This document shows positions 24,634-35,794 of a stretch of DNA of 64,000 nt, piece by piece. A model generated the notes under the pieces. It ran no database searches, was not told the origin of the DNA, and saw nothing but the letters and a program-made list of their open reading frames with translations. The DNA lies in the NCBI RefSeq assembly GCF_031755915.1, contig NC_083387.1, positions 8,190,501 through 8,254,500 of the forward strand, given 5' to 3'. Origin of the DNA: Ziziphus jujuba. Its lineage: Eukaryota > Streptophyta > Magnoliopsida > Rosales > Rhamnaceae. Numbering within the stretch: the stretch's first letter is position 1; each line of letters starts with the position of its first letter. The position numbers were made by a program, and so were the translations under genes.

Positions 24634-25016
24634 TCGATGATGAGTTGGAAGACAGTACCATGTGATCTCTCATGAACAGTCTCCCTCGGTAGACCCCATT
24701 CCAAGTCTTGCCCACAACTCATACTTTATCAAAGAGATTATTTCTCATTACCAACGCAATAAACATATGATTGGATCCAGAAAACAACACCATATCTTTG
24801 CATTTTAAGGGAAAGATTTCAACAGATGAAGTGGGGACTCTAAATTTTATTTATTTATTTATTTTTTCATTGCTCTATTGGTAATATGATAAATTAGAAG
24901 ACAGTCCCATGTGATCTCTTTCTTGACCCCCATTATATCAAAAAGTCTCTCAGAACCACACACTCAATGCAATAGGAGATATCCTACATTGCACTTCCCA
25001 ATTTGTGTATATATAT
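24634..25016 (+). promoter_or_regulatory. Two-block SAUR promoter with TATA box
   Basis: Block 1 (24634-24705): GATGATGAGTTGGAAGACAG, CCATGTGATCTCTCATGA, then CTCGGTAGACCCC. Block 2 (24891-24960): TTAGAAGACAGTCCCATGTG and GTCTCTCAG. Next come GGAGATATCC (about 24975-24984) and the TATA box GTATATATAT (25007-25016), about 142 bp before the ATG. The same order recurs before other array SAURs and resembles the auxin-response blocks of soybean SAUR promoters. Confidence 0.65.
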
Positions 25017-25157
25017 GCATTTGTTTGGCTTAACTTGCAACTCAAATCATACACCATTGAGTAGCAAACCTTTCCTTGTTTAACAATTCTCTTGCAATCT
25101 TCTATTTGTTAGCACACTTGACTCTTCTTGTTCGTCCTCTATCTACCTGCATAGACC

Positions 25158-25460
25158 ATGGGTTTCCGTTTGCCTCGTGTAGTTCCTGCTAAGAAACTTC
25201 TTCAGCGCACCTTTTCTAACAAAGACAAAGCAGCTTCACTTGCAGCAGATGTCCCAAAAGGCCATCTTGTAGTCTATGTTGGAGAGACTGAAAAGAAACG
25301 GTTTGTGGTTCCTTTATCACTTCTGAACCAGCCTTCATTCCAAGAGTTGTTAATTCAGGTTGAGGAAGAATTTGGATTTGAACATCCAATGGGTGGTCTG
25401 ACAATTCCCTGCAGAGAAGATGCCTTCATAGATCTCATGTCTCAATTGAATGTGTTATGA
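25158..25460 (+). CDS. SAUR family auxin-responsive protein
   Basis: Single exon, 100 codons, no lesions. The start MGFRLPRVVPAKKLLQRTFS is the standard amphipathic N-terminus of the main array clade. The core follows: [63 protein letters not shown]. Expected role: auxin-induced cell expansion by inhibition of PP2C-D phosphatases. The two-block promoter and TATA box are intact. The 3' UTR lacks a clear DST-like motif, unlike most of its paralogues, which might give a longer-lived mRNA. Confidence 0.94.
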   Translation: MGFRLPRVVPAKKLLQRTFSNKDKAASLAADVPKGHLVVYVGETEKKRFVVPLSLLNQPSFQELLIQVEEEFGFEHPMGGLTIPCREDAFIDLMSQLNVL

Positions 25461-25718
25461 GATTTGTCCACTGGCTTTTGAAAAATTTTGTTCTCTTTTC
25501 CCTGTGGAGTTCAAATTTGCTCCCGTGATTGAGAAATGTATAGACAGATAACATTGCAATATTATTTTGATTTTTTTTTTTTTTGAGGGAGAATAATAAA
25601 TTCAGAAATTTTTTCTCCTTGGATTCTATATTAATCACAGTCAGTAACTTTCTTGTTTATCCTTCATTTTTCAATAGTAAGACCTTTATTGCCAAAATCT
25701 GCAGTCTAAAGTCGCTCA

Positions 25719-25810
25719 AAGTATGATAATGGAAAGCCTCATCATTGTCATTAAGTATATGAGCAAGTATGATAATGGAAAGCCTCATCATTGTCATTAA
25801 GTATATGAGC
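25719..25810. repeat. Exact 46-bp tandem duplication
   Basis: The unit beginning AAGTATGATAATGGAAAGCC is present at 25719 and 25765 with no mismatch seen, so it is recent. Confidence 0.9.
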
Positions 25811-26100
25811 ATCGACTTGGTTGTTTAAAGAAGTCAATTGATTTAACAAATGCATAATTAAAACAAGTCCAATTGACATAAGAGATAAAGCAGAAAGTGA
25901 AAGAAATCAAAAGGCTATCAGATTTTCTTTTTCTTTAGTAGAAAAGCTTTTCCATGATTTTTGTATAAATATATCTCCTCTTCCTTCTCCTAAGTAGATA
26001 ATGAGTTCAGCAGTCAGAATTTCATTTATTTTTTAAAAGAGTACTCTCCTTGAATTTTTTTCCAGAATAAGTGGGGGATAATAATTTCCCATATTAATTG

Positions 26101-26410
26101 CATTCTTGATGATGAGTTGGAAGGCAATACCATGTGAACAGTCAAGAGGCCCTACCTATCAGTTAAGACCCCATCAAAATGCGTTTCATCATTCAATTGA
26201 ATCAATTCTAGTAACATAGAGGATTTCCCATAGAATGAATATATTAGCAGATATACATATAGTTGGCTCCAAAAAGAACGCCAATCTTTGAATCTTTAGA
26301 ATCAAAGATTCCAAAATGGAGGTAGAGCATGATTTTTTTCCACTATATCTTTGAATTGCAATGATAAGTTGGAAAACAGTCCCATGTGATCCCTCTTGAA
26401 GGGCAAGGGA
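26101..26410 (+). promoter_or_regulatory. Two-block SAUR promoter, upstream of the divergent SAUR
   Basis: Block 1 (26101-26172) has GATGATGAGTTGGAAGGCA and ACCATGTGAACAG. Block 2 (from 26361) has ATGATAAGTTGGAAAACAG and TCCCATGTGATCCCTC. They are ~255 bp apart. The proximal block is about 470 bp from the ATG, farther than for the other genes. Confidence 0.5.
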
Positions 26411-26873
26411 TGATGTGCCTTAATGAAGAAAACTTGCAGGCCAAGGCAGACAGTGGTTAGTGATTGATTATTAAAACTTGGTCAATAAATTAGTATTTGG
26501 TCCAACCAATTTAAATCTGACAGAATGAGAAATTAGTGTCTCTTACTTGTCTTTCACCAAACAGGCATAACTTTCAAATAAGATTAAATTCATCCATAAA
26601 TCTCTCTTAATCCTAGTGGGTCACTGTTGCTAGTAGTCTGAAAAGTTGAGAGAGACATTTATTGACGTGTTGCCTTTTTCTTTTTTTCACACCAAGAAAA
26701 CAACTCCATGATCTTCACCAGTCAAGGCATGTAGATAACTTTCAACATACTATATTATCTATGTATAATTGACATCTGGTTCAGGAGCAATGCAAGCCTT
26801 CTCGTTCATAAGCATCAATGTTTTGTCTGTTCTTCCTGATCTTGCTGTTCTAGCCTTTACCAATTATAAGACC

Positions 26874-27170
26874 ATGGCTTTCAGATTGTCTAGAATTCTT
26901 AGTGCTAAAAAAAATACTTTTCAGTCTCTCTCCACCTTGAACCAAGCAAGTTTGAAAGCCTCAACAGCCCCAAAGGGCTACTTTGCAGTATCTGTTGGGC
27001 TGAGGAACAGAAAGTGGTTCGTAATTCCAACGTCTTTATTAAAGGACCCTTACTACCAAGTTTTGTTGAGTCAAGCTGAAGATGAATTTGGATATGCTCA
27101 TTCAGTGGGAAGCACCACAACCTCCTGTTATGAAGACATCTTCTTTGAGCTCATTTCTTCGGTAGAATGA
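26874..27170 (+). CDS. Divergent SAUR-like protein
   Basis: An open reading frame of 98 codons from the ATG in ACCATGG context at 26874; an ORF extension upstream of it is not SAUR-like. Start MAFRLSRILSAKKNTFQSLS. The core is recognisable but eroded: APKGYFAVSVGLRNRKWFVIP (S for the usual Y, W for R), then LLSQAEDEFGYAHSVGSTTTSC where other genes have GY/FDHPMGG.TI.C. It ends SSVE without the SRLN tail. It belongs to the second clade, with the relics at 31732 and 46731. It could be a weakly constrained gene or a young pseudogene without a stop yet. Confidence 0.75.
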   Translation: MAFRLSRILSAKKNTFQSLSTLNQASLKASTAPKGYFAVSVGLRNRKWFVIPTSLLKDPYYQVLLSQAEDEFGYAHSVGSTTTSCYEDIFFELISSVE

Positions 27171-27179
27171 AGGAAAACA

Positions 27180-28036
27180 TTTATCATTGAGCACAGCTTT
27201 GACAGAGGTGGCTAAAAGTGCATCCAAGACAACTAGGCTGTTCACACTGATTTTTTGTCAATGCTTACCCATAGAAACCTTCTATATAAGTACTAGCTGA
27301 GTCAGGCTGAAGAAGGGCGGATAAATCACCTATTGAATCTTTTGACCTCCAAAGTTCACAAGAAACCATGAAAATTATTGCATTCTAACTTTAAACTGCT
27401 TGAGAGAAAATGTGAGCTGTGAAAATGGCAGAACCAAAGGACCAGAACTCTCTATCACCAGTGACACAAAAGTCACTCACCAGCCAATTTTGAGCAAGGA
27501 GACAACAGAATGTTCTGTTTTGTCAACCCCCATGTAAATTTCTATTGTTGTATAAATAAACTAAATAGAGAAAGTAGATATTCTACTTAATCCAGGTTTT
27601 TTTTTTTTTTTTTTTTCTTTTTTTTTTTCTTCCAGAGAGGAAAGTCAAGCATATAATTAACAAACTTCTCTTTTTGATGATGATGATCCATGGTACCGTA
27701 TCATATATACTATATGGTATAGAATGGAGAATGTGACTGCTTACGGCCAGAATAAATTATTAACAGTTTTCAATGGAAAACTTCATGCAAGATTCATAAG
27801 GTTTGTCTTACAACGGCAGAGTGGGGAGTTGTCACTGTCAGGCACTATATTTTGTCAAAAGACAAATATTCATGATGTTTGGAAATTAAGTTTTCACTTC
27901 TTTAATGGTTTGGACTTTATAGCCAAACATTTCGGTTTCCATTACTAATTAAAATATCACCTTGCATAGTTTATGCTAAAAATTTATCAAGAATAATGGT
28001 AGGTGATGATGTTTTTCCACAGTAATGTTTCATCTT
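27180..28036. other. Intergenic DNA downstream of the divergent SAUR
   Basis: Contains TTGAGCAAGGAGACAACAGAA-like 3' sequence also found near 37150 and 47165, and a poly(T) at about 27597-27630. No gene supported. Confidence 0.5.
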
Positions 28037-28419
28037 TTATGATGACTAGGATGGGAAGACAGTACCACGAGATTCCTCATGAGCCCCTATCTCCTTGTAG
28101 CCCCTCCAGTTTCTCCTCACCGTTAAGTTCCATCACAGAGGATTGCATGCAAAGCAAGTTTTCCACAACTTAGACCATACAAAAGACAAACGGATTCGAA
28201 AACAATACCTAATCTTTGCATTTTAAGAATTTTTCCACAGGCGGTTGGGGACCATGTTTTTTAAAGTATTAAACATGATGATGAGTTAGAAGACAATCCC
28301 ATGTGAACCATCATGTGTCCATGTCTTCAAGTAGACCCCCATAAATCCAAAAAACTCTCACCGCCATTCATTCACTACAACAGGAGATATCCCACATATA
28401 TTTGCTAGTATATATATAT
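28037..28419 (+). promoter_or_regulatory. Two-block SAUR promoter with TATA box
   Basis: Block 1 (28037-28110) GGGAAGACAGTACCACGAGA. Block 2 (28275-28345) GATGATGAGTTAGAAGACAA, CCCATGTGAACC, CATGTCTTCAAGTAGACCCC. Then GGAGATATCCCACATA (28383-28398) and TATATATATA (28410-28419), about 140 bp before the ATG. Confidence 0.65.
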
Positions 28420-28560
28420 GCACATCTGGCTGAGTTAACAAGCAATTCAAGTCATCATATCCTCAAGTATCAAAGCATTCCTTCAAATAGTCCTTTGAGA
28501 TTTTTGCTATTTTTTTCAGCTTTCAACTTCTTAAGTTCTTCCTCCAGTACAGATATAAAC

Positions 28561-28851
28561 ATGGGTTTCCGGTTGCCTAATGTAGTTCCTGTCAAGATAC
28601 TTAGAAGGTCACTCTCAAACTCAATGAGGGCAGATTCATTTGGAGATGTCCCAAAAGGCCATTTGGCAGTTTATGTTGGAGATTCAGAAAAGAAGCGATA
28701 TGTGATTCCTTTATCATTTCTAAACCAGCCTTCATTCCAAGACTTGCTAAGTCAGGTTGAAGAAGAATTTGGATTTGAACATTCAATGGGTGGTCTTACA
28801 ATTCCCTACAGAGAAGATGCCTTCGTTGCTCTCATTTCTCACTTATCCTGA
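28561..28851 (+). CDS. SAUR family auxin-responsive protein
   Basis: Single exon, 96 codons from [20 protein letters not shown]. The core is [64 protein letters not shown]. Two changes stand out: P to S in FEHP, and the conserved Cys of TIPC is Tyr. It ends early, without the N-x tail of its paralogues. The upstream in-frame codons belong to the leader. Its neighbours 28.5-32 kb are duplicated at 43.3-47 kb, where the partner is the 3' part of the split SAUR. A DST-like motif follows at 28870. Confidence 0.93.
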   Translation: MGFRLPNVVPVKILRRSLSNSMRADSFGDVPKGHLAVYVGDSEKKRYVIPLSFLNQPSFQDLLSQVEEEFGFEHSMGGLTIPYREDAFVALISHLS

Positions 28852-28867
28852 TATTAGGCAGTAAAAA

Positions 28868-28905
28868 GAAAACTATGTAGATTCATTACTACAATTTTGT
28901 AAAGT
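28868..28905 (+). promoter_or_regulatory. DST-like mRNA instability motif in SAUR 3' UTR
   Basis: ATGTAGATTCATTAC followed by ACAATTTTGTAAAG just after the stop. The same pair occurs behind the SAURs at 30585, 43278 and 45208. Confidence 0.55.
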
Positions 28906-30060
28906 AGTCCATGTACCTTATTTTTCCTTTTCCAAGAGGAGTTGAAATTGCACTCCCTGAATGAGAAATGTATAACAGGATTCCTTTTTGAAATTACCAT
29001 TGTAATTTTTTTTTCCCCTCTTGATGCATGGTCAGTTTAGAAGTTCGAAAATAATTGTTTAGTTGGAATATTTTCCTCTCTTCAAATTTGAAATAGATCC
29101 CATTTTTATTTCTTGTTCTTCAGTCATTTACATATACAATGTTCACTTTGCTTAAACTGAAATTCAGTGGATATAAACTCTCCTATTGTAAAAAGGCTTT
29201 GTCCTGTAGAATAAAAATTGCAGGTATGCTCTTAGTGTGAGGATTATTGGTTTTGCAACTGCGATAACTATAAGAAACTGATCAAGTTATCTATTTGACA
29301 TTGTTGATTTGGAGCATGTAAGAGCAAAACTATAATCTTCTCACATGGAGGCCCCATTTTGATAGCATCACTATCTTTTCATTCCTTTTTAACAGAATTA
29401 TCACAAAAGCTGATTTGTTCATTCCAATTTTTGTTTCTAACACTAGCTGTATTTCTTCACTATAACATGCAATTTAATACAAATTTAGGAAGTGTTATCT
29501 GTATTAAGGAAAATGGCCAAAAGAGATCTGATTCACAAATTAATAATTGTCATAGTTATGTAAATCTATGTCAGCAACAAGAAGAAGAAGATGGAAGTTG
29601 AGGTCTCAAGCATGTTCTAATCATTATCATGAACAATTTTCATTTCCTTCAGGTAGACTCTTTGTTGAATTTTATGTAGTTTACATAACAGTGAGAATCA
29701 TTAATGTAGAAGAGGCAGGGTATAATGTATCTTTCTATAGTTTTAATTAAGAATGGAATCTTTGATCAACTTAATGAACATGAATTCTTGCTTAGGATCA
29801 AAACAAATTCAAATTTTTATTTTTATTTTTTATTTTTTCATGAAACTTGAAGAGAAAAAACAATTACAAAAATTGCTTGATCCTGTTTTGAAGATAATGC
29901 TCTTGTTGTTTATTATGCATAAGTACCAGATGTCTCAAGCATGTTTCCAAATTAGTTCTCTTCTATCCACCAATTCTAAAAAGCTATGAAATAAGCATTC
30001 TGCTTGAAATCTTTCAAGAACAGGTAGGACATGATTTTTTTCGACGGTAGTATTGTTGCA
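28906..30060. other. Intergenic DNA of block I (duplicated at about 43.6-44.7 kb)
   Basis: No gene. TGATCAAGTTATCTATTTG, ATGGAGGCCCCATTTTGATA and AAATGGCCAAAAGAGA recur in the same order near 43974, 44039 and 44210. Confidence 0.7.
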
Positions 30061-30444
30061 TTCTTGATGATGACTTGGAAGACAGTGCCATGTGATTTTT
30101 GATACACCCCTCCGCAAACGGTCCACACCATTCAATTCCTTGACAGATGATTTCATGCAGAATATATCGTGCCCAATTTATCAAATACACAGATGATTGG
30201 ATCCAAAGCAACACCAAATCTATGCATTTTCAGAACAAAATTTTCCCACACAGGTGGTTGGGGACCATGGTTTTCAACTACAAATAATAATGATGATTTA
30301 GAAGACAATCCCATGTGAACCCTCATGAGCCCATGTCTATCACTAGACTCCATATGGTTAAAAAATAAATAAATAAATAAAACAAAAAAGAGTCTTTACA
30401 CCATTCATTCACTGATATCCCACATAAATTTTGTTATATATATA
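30061..30444 (+). promoter_or_regulatory. Two-block SAUR promoter with TATA box
   Basis: Block 1 (30061-30130) GATGATGACTTGGAAGACAG, TGCCATGTGATTT. Block 2 (30290-30358) TTAGAAGACAATCCCATGTG, CATGTCTATCACTAGACTCC, CATATGG. Then GATATCCCACATAA (30414-30427) and TATATATATA (30435-30444), about 140 bp before the ATG. Confidence 0.7.
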
Positions 30445-30584
30445 CCCATTTTGTAGAGTTAAACAAGCAACTCAAATCATCATATCCTCAAATAGCAAAG
30501 CATTCCTTGTTTAGAAGGTCTTTGAGAACTTCTAACTGTTTCAACTCTCAACCTTTGTTGTGAATCTATATTACATATAAAACC

Positions 30585-30884
30585 ATGGGTTTCCGTTTGC
30601 CTGGTGTAGTTCCCGCTAAGATCCTTAAACGGTCTCTTTCAAATTCAAAGAAAGCAGATTCAGTTGCAGTAGATGTCCCAAAAGGCCATTTAGCAGTTTA
30701 TGTTGGAGATATAGAAAAGAAGCGATTTGTGATTCCTCTATCATTCCTAAACCAGCCTTCATTCCACGACTTGCTAAGTCAAGCTGAAGAAGAATTTGGA
30801 TTTGAACATCCAATGGGCGGTCTTACAATTCCCTGTCGAGAAGATGCCTTCCTTGATCTTGTCTCTCGCTTGAATGCCCCATGA
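30585..30884 (+). CDS. SAUR family auxin-responsive protein
   Basis: Single exon, 99 codons, no lesions; the best consensus copy in the array. Start [20 protein letters not shown], core [64 protein letters not shown]. Expected role as for other SAURs: growth promotion by PP2C-D inhibition. Its duplicate is the SAUR at 45208, with nearly the same N-terminus. Complete two-block promoter, GATATCC box, TATA box and DST-like motif make it the clearest candidate for a fully auxin-responsive gene here. Confidence 0.95.
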   Translation: MGFRLPGVVPAKILKRSLSNSKKADSVAVDVPKGHLAVYVGDIEKKRFVIPLSFLNQPSFHDLLSQAEEEFGFEHPMGGLTIPCREDAFLDLVSRLNAP

Positions 30885-30902
30885 GACTGGAGAAACTTCT
30901 AT

Positions 30903-30942
30903 GGAAGAAAATTATGTAGACTCATTAACAATTTTTGTAAAG
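30903..30942 (+). promoter_or_regulatory. DST-like mRNA instability motif in SAUR 3' UTR
   Basis: GGAAGAAAATTATGTAGACT, then CATTAACAATTTTTGTAAAG. The order GGA, TAGA.T, TTTTGTA agrees with the DST pattern. Confidence 0.6.
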
Positions 30943-31731
30943 TAGACAGTCAATATCATATATTTAGCGCAATTTTTTGGTCTCTTCCCTCTGTGAGGGT
31001 GAAAAAGTCCCTCCCTAAATTAGAAATGTACAGAGAAAAGATATTATTGCAAATTGTCATTACAAAAAGAACAGTCCATTCAAAGAAGTATTGGGTTAGG
31101 ACTTCTTATTTTCTTTTTAGATTCTGAAATAGATCCTATATCTTCTTGTTTTTCAATCATTTACTCATGTTATAAATTTTTGCTCATATATAATTTGCTT
31201 AATCCGAATCCAGTGGGTGTATAATTTTGTATTTTTAATTGTGAAAATGCTATTGGTATGTAATTTTGTGGTTATATTGGCCTAATGAATCAATATATGA
31301 GCATCGACTGTTACATATGCTGATCATTTACTTTAAAGTGGACTTTTAAATGTTAGAGATAAAAAATAAGGTAAAATGTGGCTATTAAATTAATGAATGT
31401 TCTAATAGTCTAATTGTCTAATTATTTATTCCATAAAATTAATAACTATTTGACTAGGTATATTTTACTTCATTAGATTAATAACCTCAATATATCTTTC
31501 AATTGGTCTGTAGATATGCATAGTCACCAGGAAACATGTTAATGACTAGTCTTCATCTATCCAAATTTCATTTCCTTCTGGTGGACCCTTGTTGTCTATA
31601 TTGTCACTTACAAGTGAATTCTTCTGGATGAGTAGGAAGACAAACCCCAGAGGTCCCTCACTCTTCACCATTCATTCCATGTAAAAAATTGATTTTCCAG
31701 CATACCCTTTTTATCTATATAATAAAACCAT

Positions 31732-32029
31732 ATGGGCATCCTGTTTCCTGTCATTCTTCCTGCTACAAGAAATCTTTTCAGTCTCTGTCTACCTCAAAAC
31801 TAAAGCAGCTGCAAAGGCCTTAGATATCCCCAAAGGGCTAGTTTGCACTCTATGTTGGGTTGGCAATAAAGAAAAAGTTTGCAGTACCATTATCTTTGAA
31901 TGATCTTTCATTGCAAGATTTATGGAGTCAGGTTGAATAAGAATTTGGAAATGACTATTAGATAGGTGTTATGCCAATCTCCTGTGATGGGGATTCCTTC
32001 TTTGAGGTCGTTTCTTGCTGAAATTTAGG
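31732..32029 (+). pseudogene. Second-clade SAUR pseudogene
   Basis: ATG at 31732 begins MGILFPVILPATRNLF, then frameshifts at CTTTTCAGTCTCTGTC. Later SAUR pieces are IPKG, GNKEK, PLSL and DLWSQVE, followed by an in-frame TAA at 31938 and EFG. The catalogue core VYVG is lost. The nearest open relative is at 26874, and the duplicate relic is at 46731. Clearly dead. Confidence 0.85.
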
Positions 32030-32183
32030 AAAGTGTAGGTAAATATCACCAGCAAGCATAGTTTTCACAATGCATGCATCAAACTGGCTTGGTCTTCATC
32101 CTCTAAAGATTCCTTCTATATCAGAACAAGCTGATCACTGTGGCAGGTTGGTCCAACTACGGCCAAATGAAATTCCTCGCATG

Positions 32184-32502
32184 TAAAGAAGTTTCAATGT
32201 ATACAGTGAATTTGAAAGCCAGAGACAATTAAGACTGCCAGTATTGTATTGATATATATATAGTTACAAAGAGAGAATAAAAGGTAACTAGAATATTGGT
32301 CCTCCATCAATGGAGATTTACAAGCTATACAGCTGACAAATATTCTACATAAGGAAAGACAGCAGAGAGGATGTACAAAGAAACTATACAGTTGACAGAT
32401 ATTCTACATAAGGAAAGACAGTAGAGAGGATGTACAAGGAAAAGATATCAAGATTTGGGCCTATGAATCCCTTGAGATGTGGAAGAGGTTTGTTTCCTAA
32501 TA
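32184..32502 (-). repeat. 3' LTR of copia-1
   Basis: 319 bp, aligned end to end with the 5' LTR. It includes the same internal ~60-bp tandem repeat. Confidence 0.9.
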
Positions 32503-32504
32503 TG

Positions 32505-35500
32505 CCCCCGCAAGATTGGGTCACCATCAGAGACACCAAGCTTGGCCCGAAGAGAAGTGAACTGTTGTTTGGCAAGAGGCTTGGTTAAAGGATCAGCTAT
32601 CTGGTCTTGAGTGGTAACATGTGAGACAATAAGTCACCGGTGGCAACCTTGGTCCGAACAAAATTATAATCAATGGCAATATGCTTCATTTTGGAATGGA
32701 AAACCGGGTTGGCACACAAGTAAGTGGCTCCAAGGTTGTCACAAAATAGGCGAGGAAGCTTGGGAGTAGAAATGAGAAGTTTAGACAGGAGGTTTTGAAG
32801 ACAGGAGAGTTCAGCTGTAGTGAGTGCAATAGCCTGATACTCGGCTTCAGTGGAGGAACGGGCAATGGACCACTGCTTTTTAGAGCTCCAAGAGACAGGG
32901 TTGCTGCCAAGATAGATGACATATATAGAAGTGGAAGAATCATCATCACGGTTCCCGGCCCCATCCGAATCAGAGTAAGCAAGGAGATTGAATGAAGAGC
33001 TGCGGCAAAGTGTGAGGCCATAATGGATAGTATGTTTGAGATAACGGAGCAGACGTTTGGCAACAGTCCAGTGGGTTTGGGTTGGAGCATGCATGTACTG
33101 AGCAAGCTTGTTAACTGGGAATACAATGTCAGGTCGTGTTAAGGAGAGGTATTGCATAGCACCAATGACACTTCTGTATTGAGTAGGATCAGTTACTGGG
33201 GTACCATCAGTTAGGACAAGTTTGGTAGTTGTGGACATGGGAGTGACATTTTCTTTTACCCCAGACAAGTGAAAACATGCCAGAAGATCTCTTATGTATT
33301 TGTGTTGAGACAAGAAGAGGCCATCACGAATGGGGATAACTTTAATGCCAAGGAAAAAATATAGAGCACCCAAGTTTTTAATGGAAAAGCGGTTGGACAG
33401 ATCAACAATAAACCTGTCGATGAAGGAGCTGGAATTACCTGTGAGCAACAAATCATCAACATAAACTAAAAAGAAAGCTTTAACACCATCTTTGTTGAAA
33501 ATGAAGAGGGAGGAGTCCGATTGGGAGGCAACAAAACCACAAGAGGAGAGGAAGTCCTTTAAGGCTGAAAATCAAGCACGATGGGCCTGTTTTAAGCCAT
33601 ATAAGGACTTTTGAAGGTGGCAAACATGAGTGGGTCGTGATTCATCAACAAAATCAGGTGGTTGAAGCATGTAGACTTCTTCGGCAAGTTTCCCATGTAA
33701 GAAAGCATTGTTCAAGTTAAGTTGCCGAATAAGCCAGTCATTCTTTAAAGTAATGGATAGTATTACCCGGATAGTAATGGGTTTGATGACTGAACTGAAG
33801 GTATCGGTATAGTCGATACCAGGTCGTTGATGGGAGCCTTTTGAGACAAGGGGAGCTTTGAAGTGATCAACTTGACCATCAGGATGACGCTTCACACGAA
33901 AGACCCATTTACAACCCACAAGGTTCTAATTTTGGTCCCGAGGAACAAGGTCCCACGTGCCATTGCATAGCAAAGCATTCACTTCATCACACATAGCCTC
34001 CCTCCACAGTAGTTCTTTCAGTACTTGAGAGACAAAGGTAGGTTCAATTGGGAAAGGAAGAGGATGAGAGGTAGTAGTATTAATTTGTTTGGGTTTAAAA
34101 ATGTTGTTTTGTGAACGGGTGACCATCTGGTGAGTTCGACGGGGCTGAGGTGCAGGTGAAGAATCAACCATGGGTGCAGCACCGTTCAAGGAAGAGATAG
34201 GATCAGATACAGAATGGTCATCCATGTGAGAAGCTGTATCAATCGGCATTAAAGGGGAAGGAATGGGTGTTGAAACAGAAGGAGTGGGAGGAGGAAAGGA
34301 TGGTGAAGAGGATGACGTAGCGGAAGGAGAAGCAAAAAAACTGGACGGGGGGTAAGAAGAAGAAGGCTCGGTTGTGAACTTAGAACAAGATGAAACGGAA
34401 GGATGAAGAGGACACGATGGAGGAGGGATAGTGACAGTGGGTGTGATCAGAGTGAGTGAGGTATCTGATGGAGAAGGAGTAGGAATAGTATGTGGTGGGG
34501 TGGCAGAGCACATGTCTTGGTTTCAGAGAGAAGGAGAGGCCCGAGCCCAAGAAGTATAAGTTGAAGAGGTGATGTGGTCAGATGCATGAAATGTTTGCAG
34601 AGAAGGGAATGTAGTTTCAAAGAATTGAACATGACGAGAGTGAAAAATTTTATGAGTGCTGGGTTCGAAACAAATGTAAGCATTATGAAGGTTAAAGTAA
34701 CCAAGAAAGATACAAGGCTGGGATTGAGCTTCTAATTTGTGCTTAGTGTATGGTTAAAGCCAAGGATAGCAAGGGCAGCCAAAAACTCGAAGTTTGGTGT
34801 AATTTGGAGGCTTTCGAAGAAGCATATGATATGGAGATTTGTTGGAAAGAATGGACATAGGAAGACTGTTTATGAGGTAGACAGCGGTTTGAAAAGCAAA
34901 GGTCCAGAATGATAAAGGCAAAGAAGCTTGATGGAGGAGAGTTAAACCAGTTTCAATGATGTGGCGATGATGACATTTAGCGATGGCCACATTTTGAGGA
35001 GTGTAAGGTGGTGAGATTAAATGTTGAATACCGTGAGATTTAAGAAATGATTTCAGACCTTTATATTCACCTCCTCCATCGGAGTAAATGGTAACAATAG
35101 GTGTTTGAAAAAAAATTTCAACCATGGATTTAAATTTAGGAAATAAAGAAAAAATATCAGATTAATCGTATTGGAGAGGGTCCCCATACATTGGTGTAAA
35201 CTAAATCTAAAGGACGATGACTTGTGAGAGAAGAAGTGCCAAAAGGTAGTTTATGACTTTTACTACATTGACAAGAATCACAAAATGTAAAAGCAAATTG
35301 ACCAGAGTTAACAGGAAGATTATTTTGAGACAAGACAAGCTGGAGGATTTTGGATAAGGGATGGTCAAGTCTTGCATGCCACTGATGAGAAGAGGTGGAG
35401 ATGCCGACACAAGCAAGCTTGGGCTGGAAAGAAGTCCTGTTAATGGATGGCCATTCATATATGTTATTCCTTCTCTTTCCTTGAACTAGATGTGCCCCCG

Positions 35501-35794
35501 TAGCTAGATCCTTCATAACAAAAAAAGATGGAAAAAATTCAATGGAAGCATTATTTGTCTTACAAAACTGAGAGACAAAAATTAAATTTCTCTGAATGGT
35601 AGGCACACGTAAAACATTAGAAAGAGAGAAGGAAGTGTGAGGAGTGGAGAGAGTTGAGGAACCCGTGTGAGTGATAGGAAGTCCAGTACCATTGCCAAGT
35701 ACAATGTCATCAGGACCATTGTACGGGTGATAAGAGAGAGGGCATCAAGAGAGGAAGCCACATGATGTGATGCAGCAGAATCAACAAGCCAATT
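32505..35794 (-). pseudogene. copia-1 Pol remnant (PR, INT, RT, RNase H)
   Basis: In element order: protease start WLVDSAASHH (DSA where DSG is expected) then a frameshift near 35735; GAG-pre-integrase HARLDHPLS...CDSCQCSKSHK (35157-35606); integrase core truncated by a deletion near 35155 that removes the first catalytic Asp region; later integrase DGGGEYKG and SPPYTPQN (34754-35125); a Pro/Ser-rich spacer (33926-34513) ending in TAA; RT from GCKWVFRVK with [10 protein letters not shown] (first catalytic Asp is Asn); an in-frame TGA at 33569; YVDDLLLTG; RNase H with SSTEAEY; and a final frameshift near 32620. Not able to act alone. Confidence 0.9.

Noticed and set aside
27724..27948. 74-codon ORF between SAURs
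   Set aside because: No recognisable domain, not conserved in the duplicated blocks.
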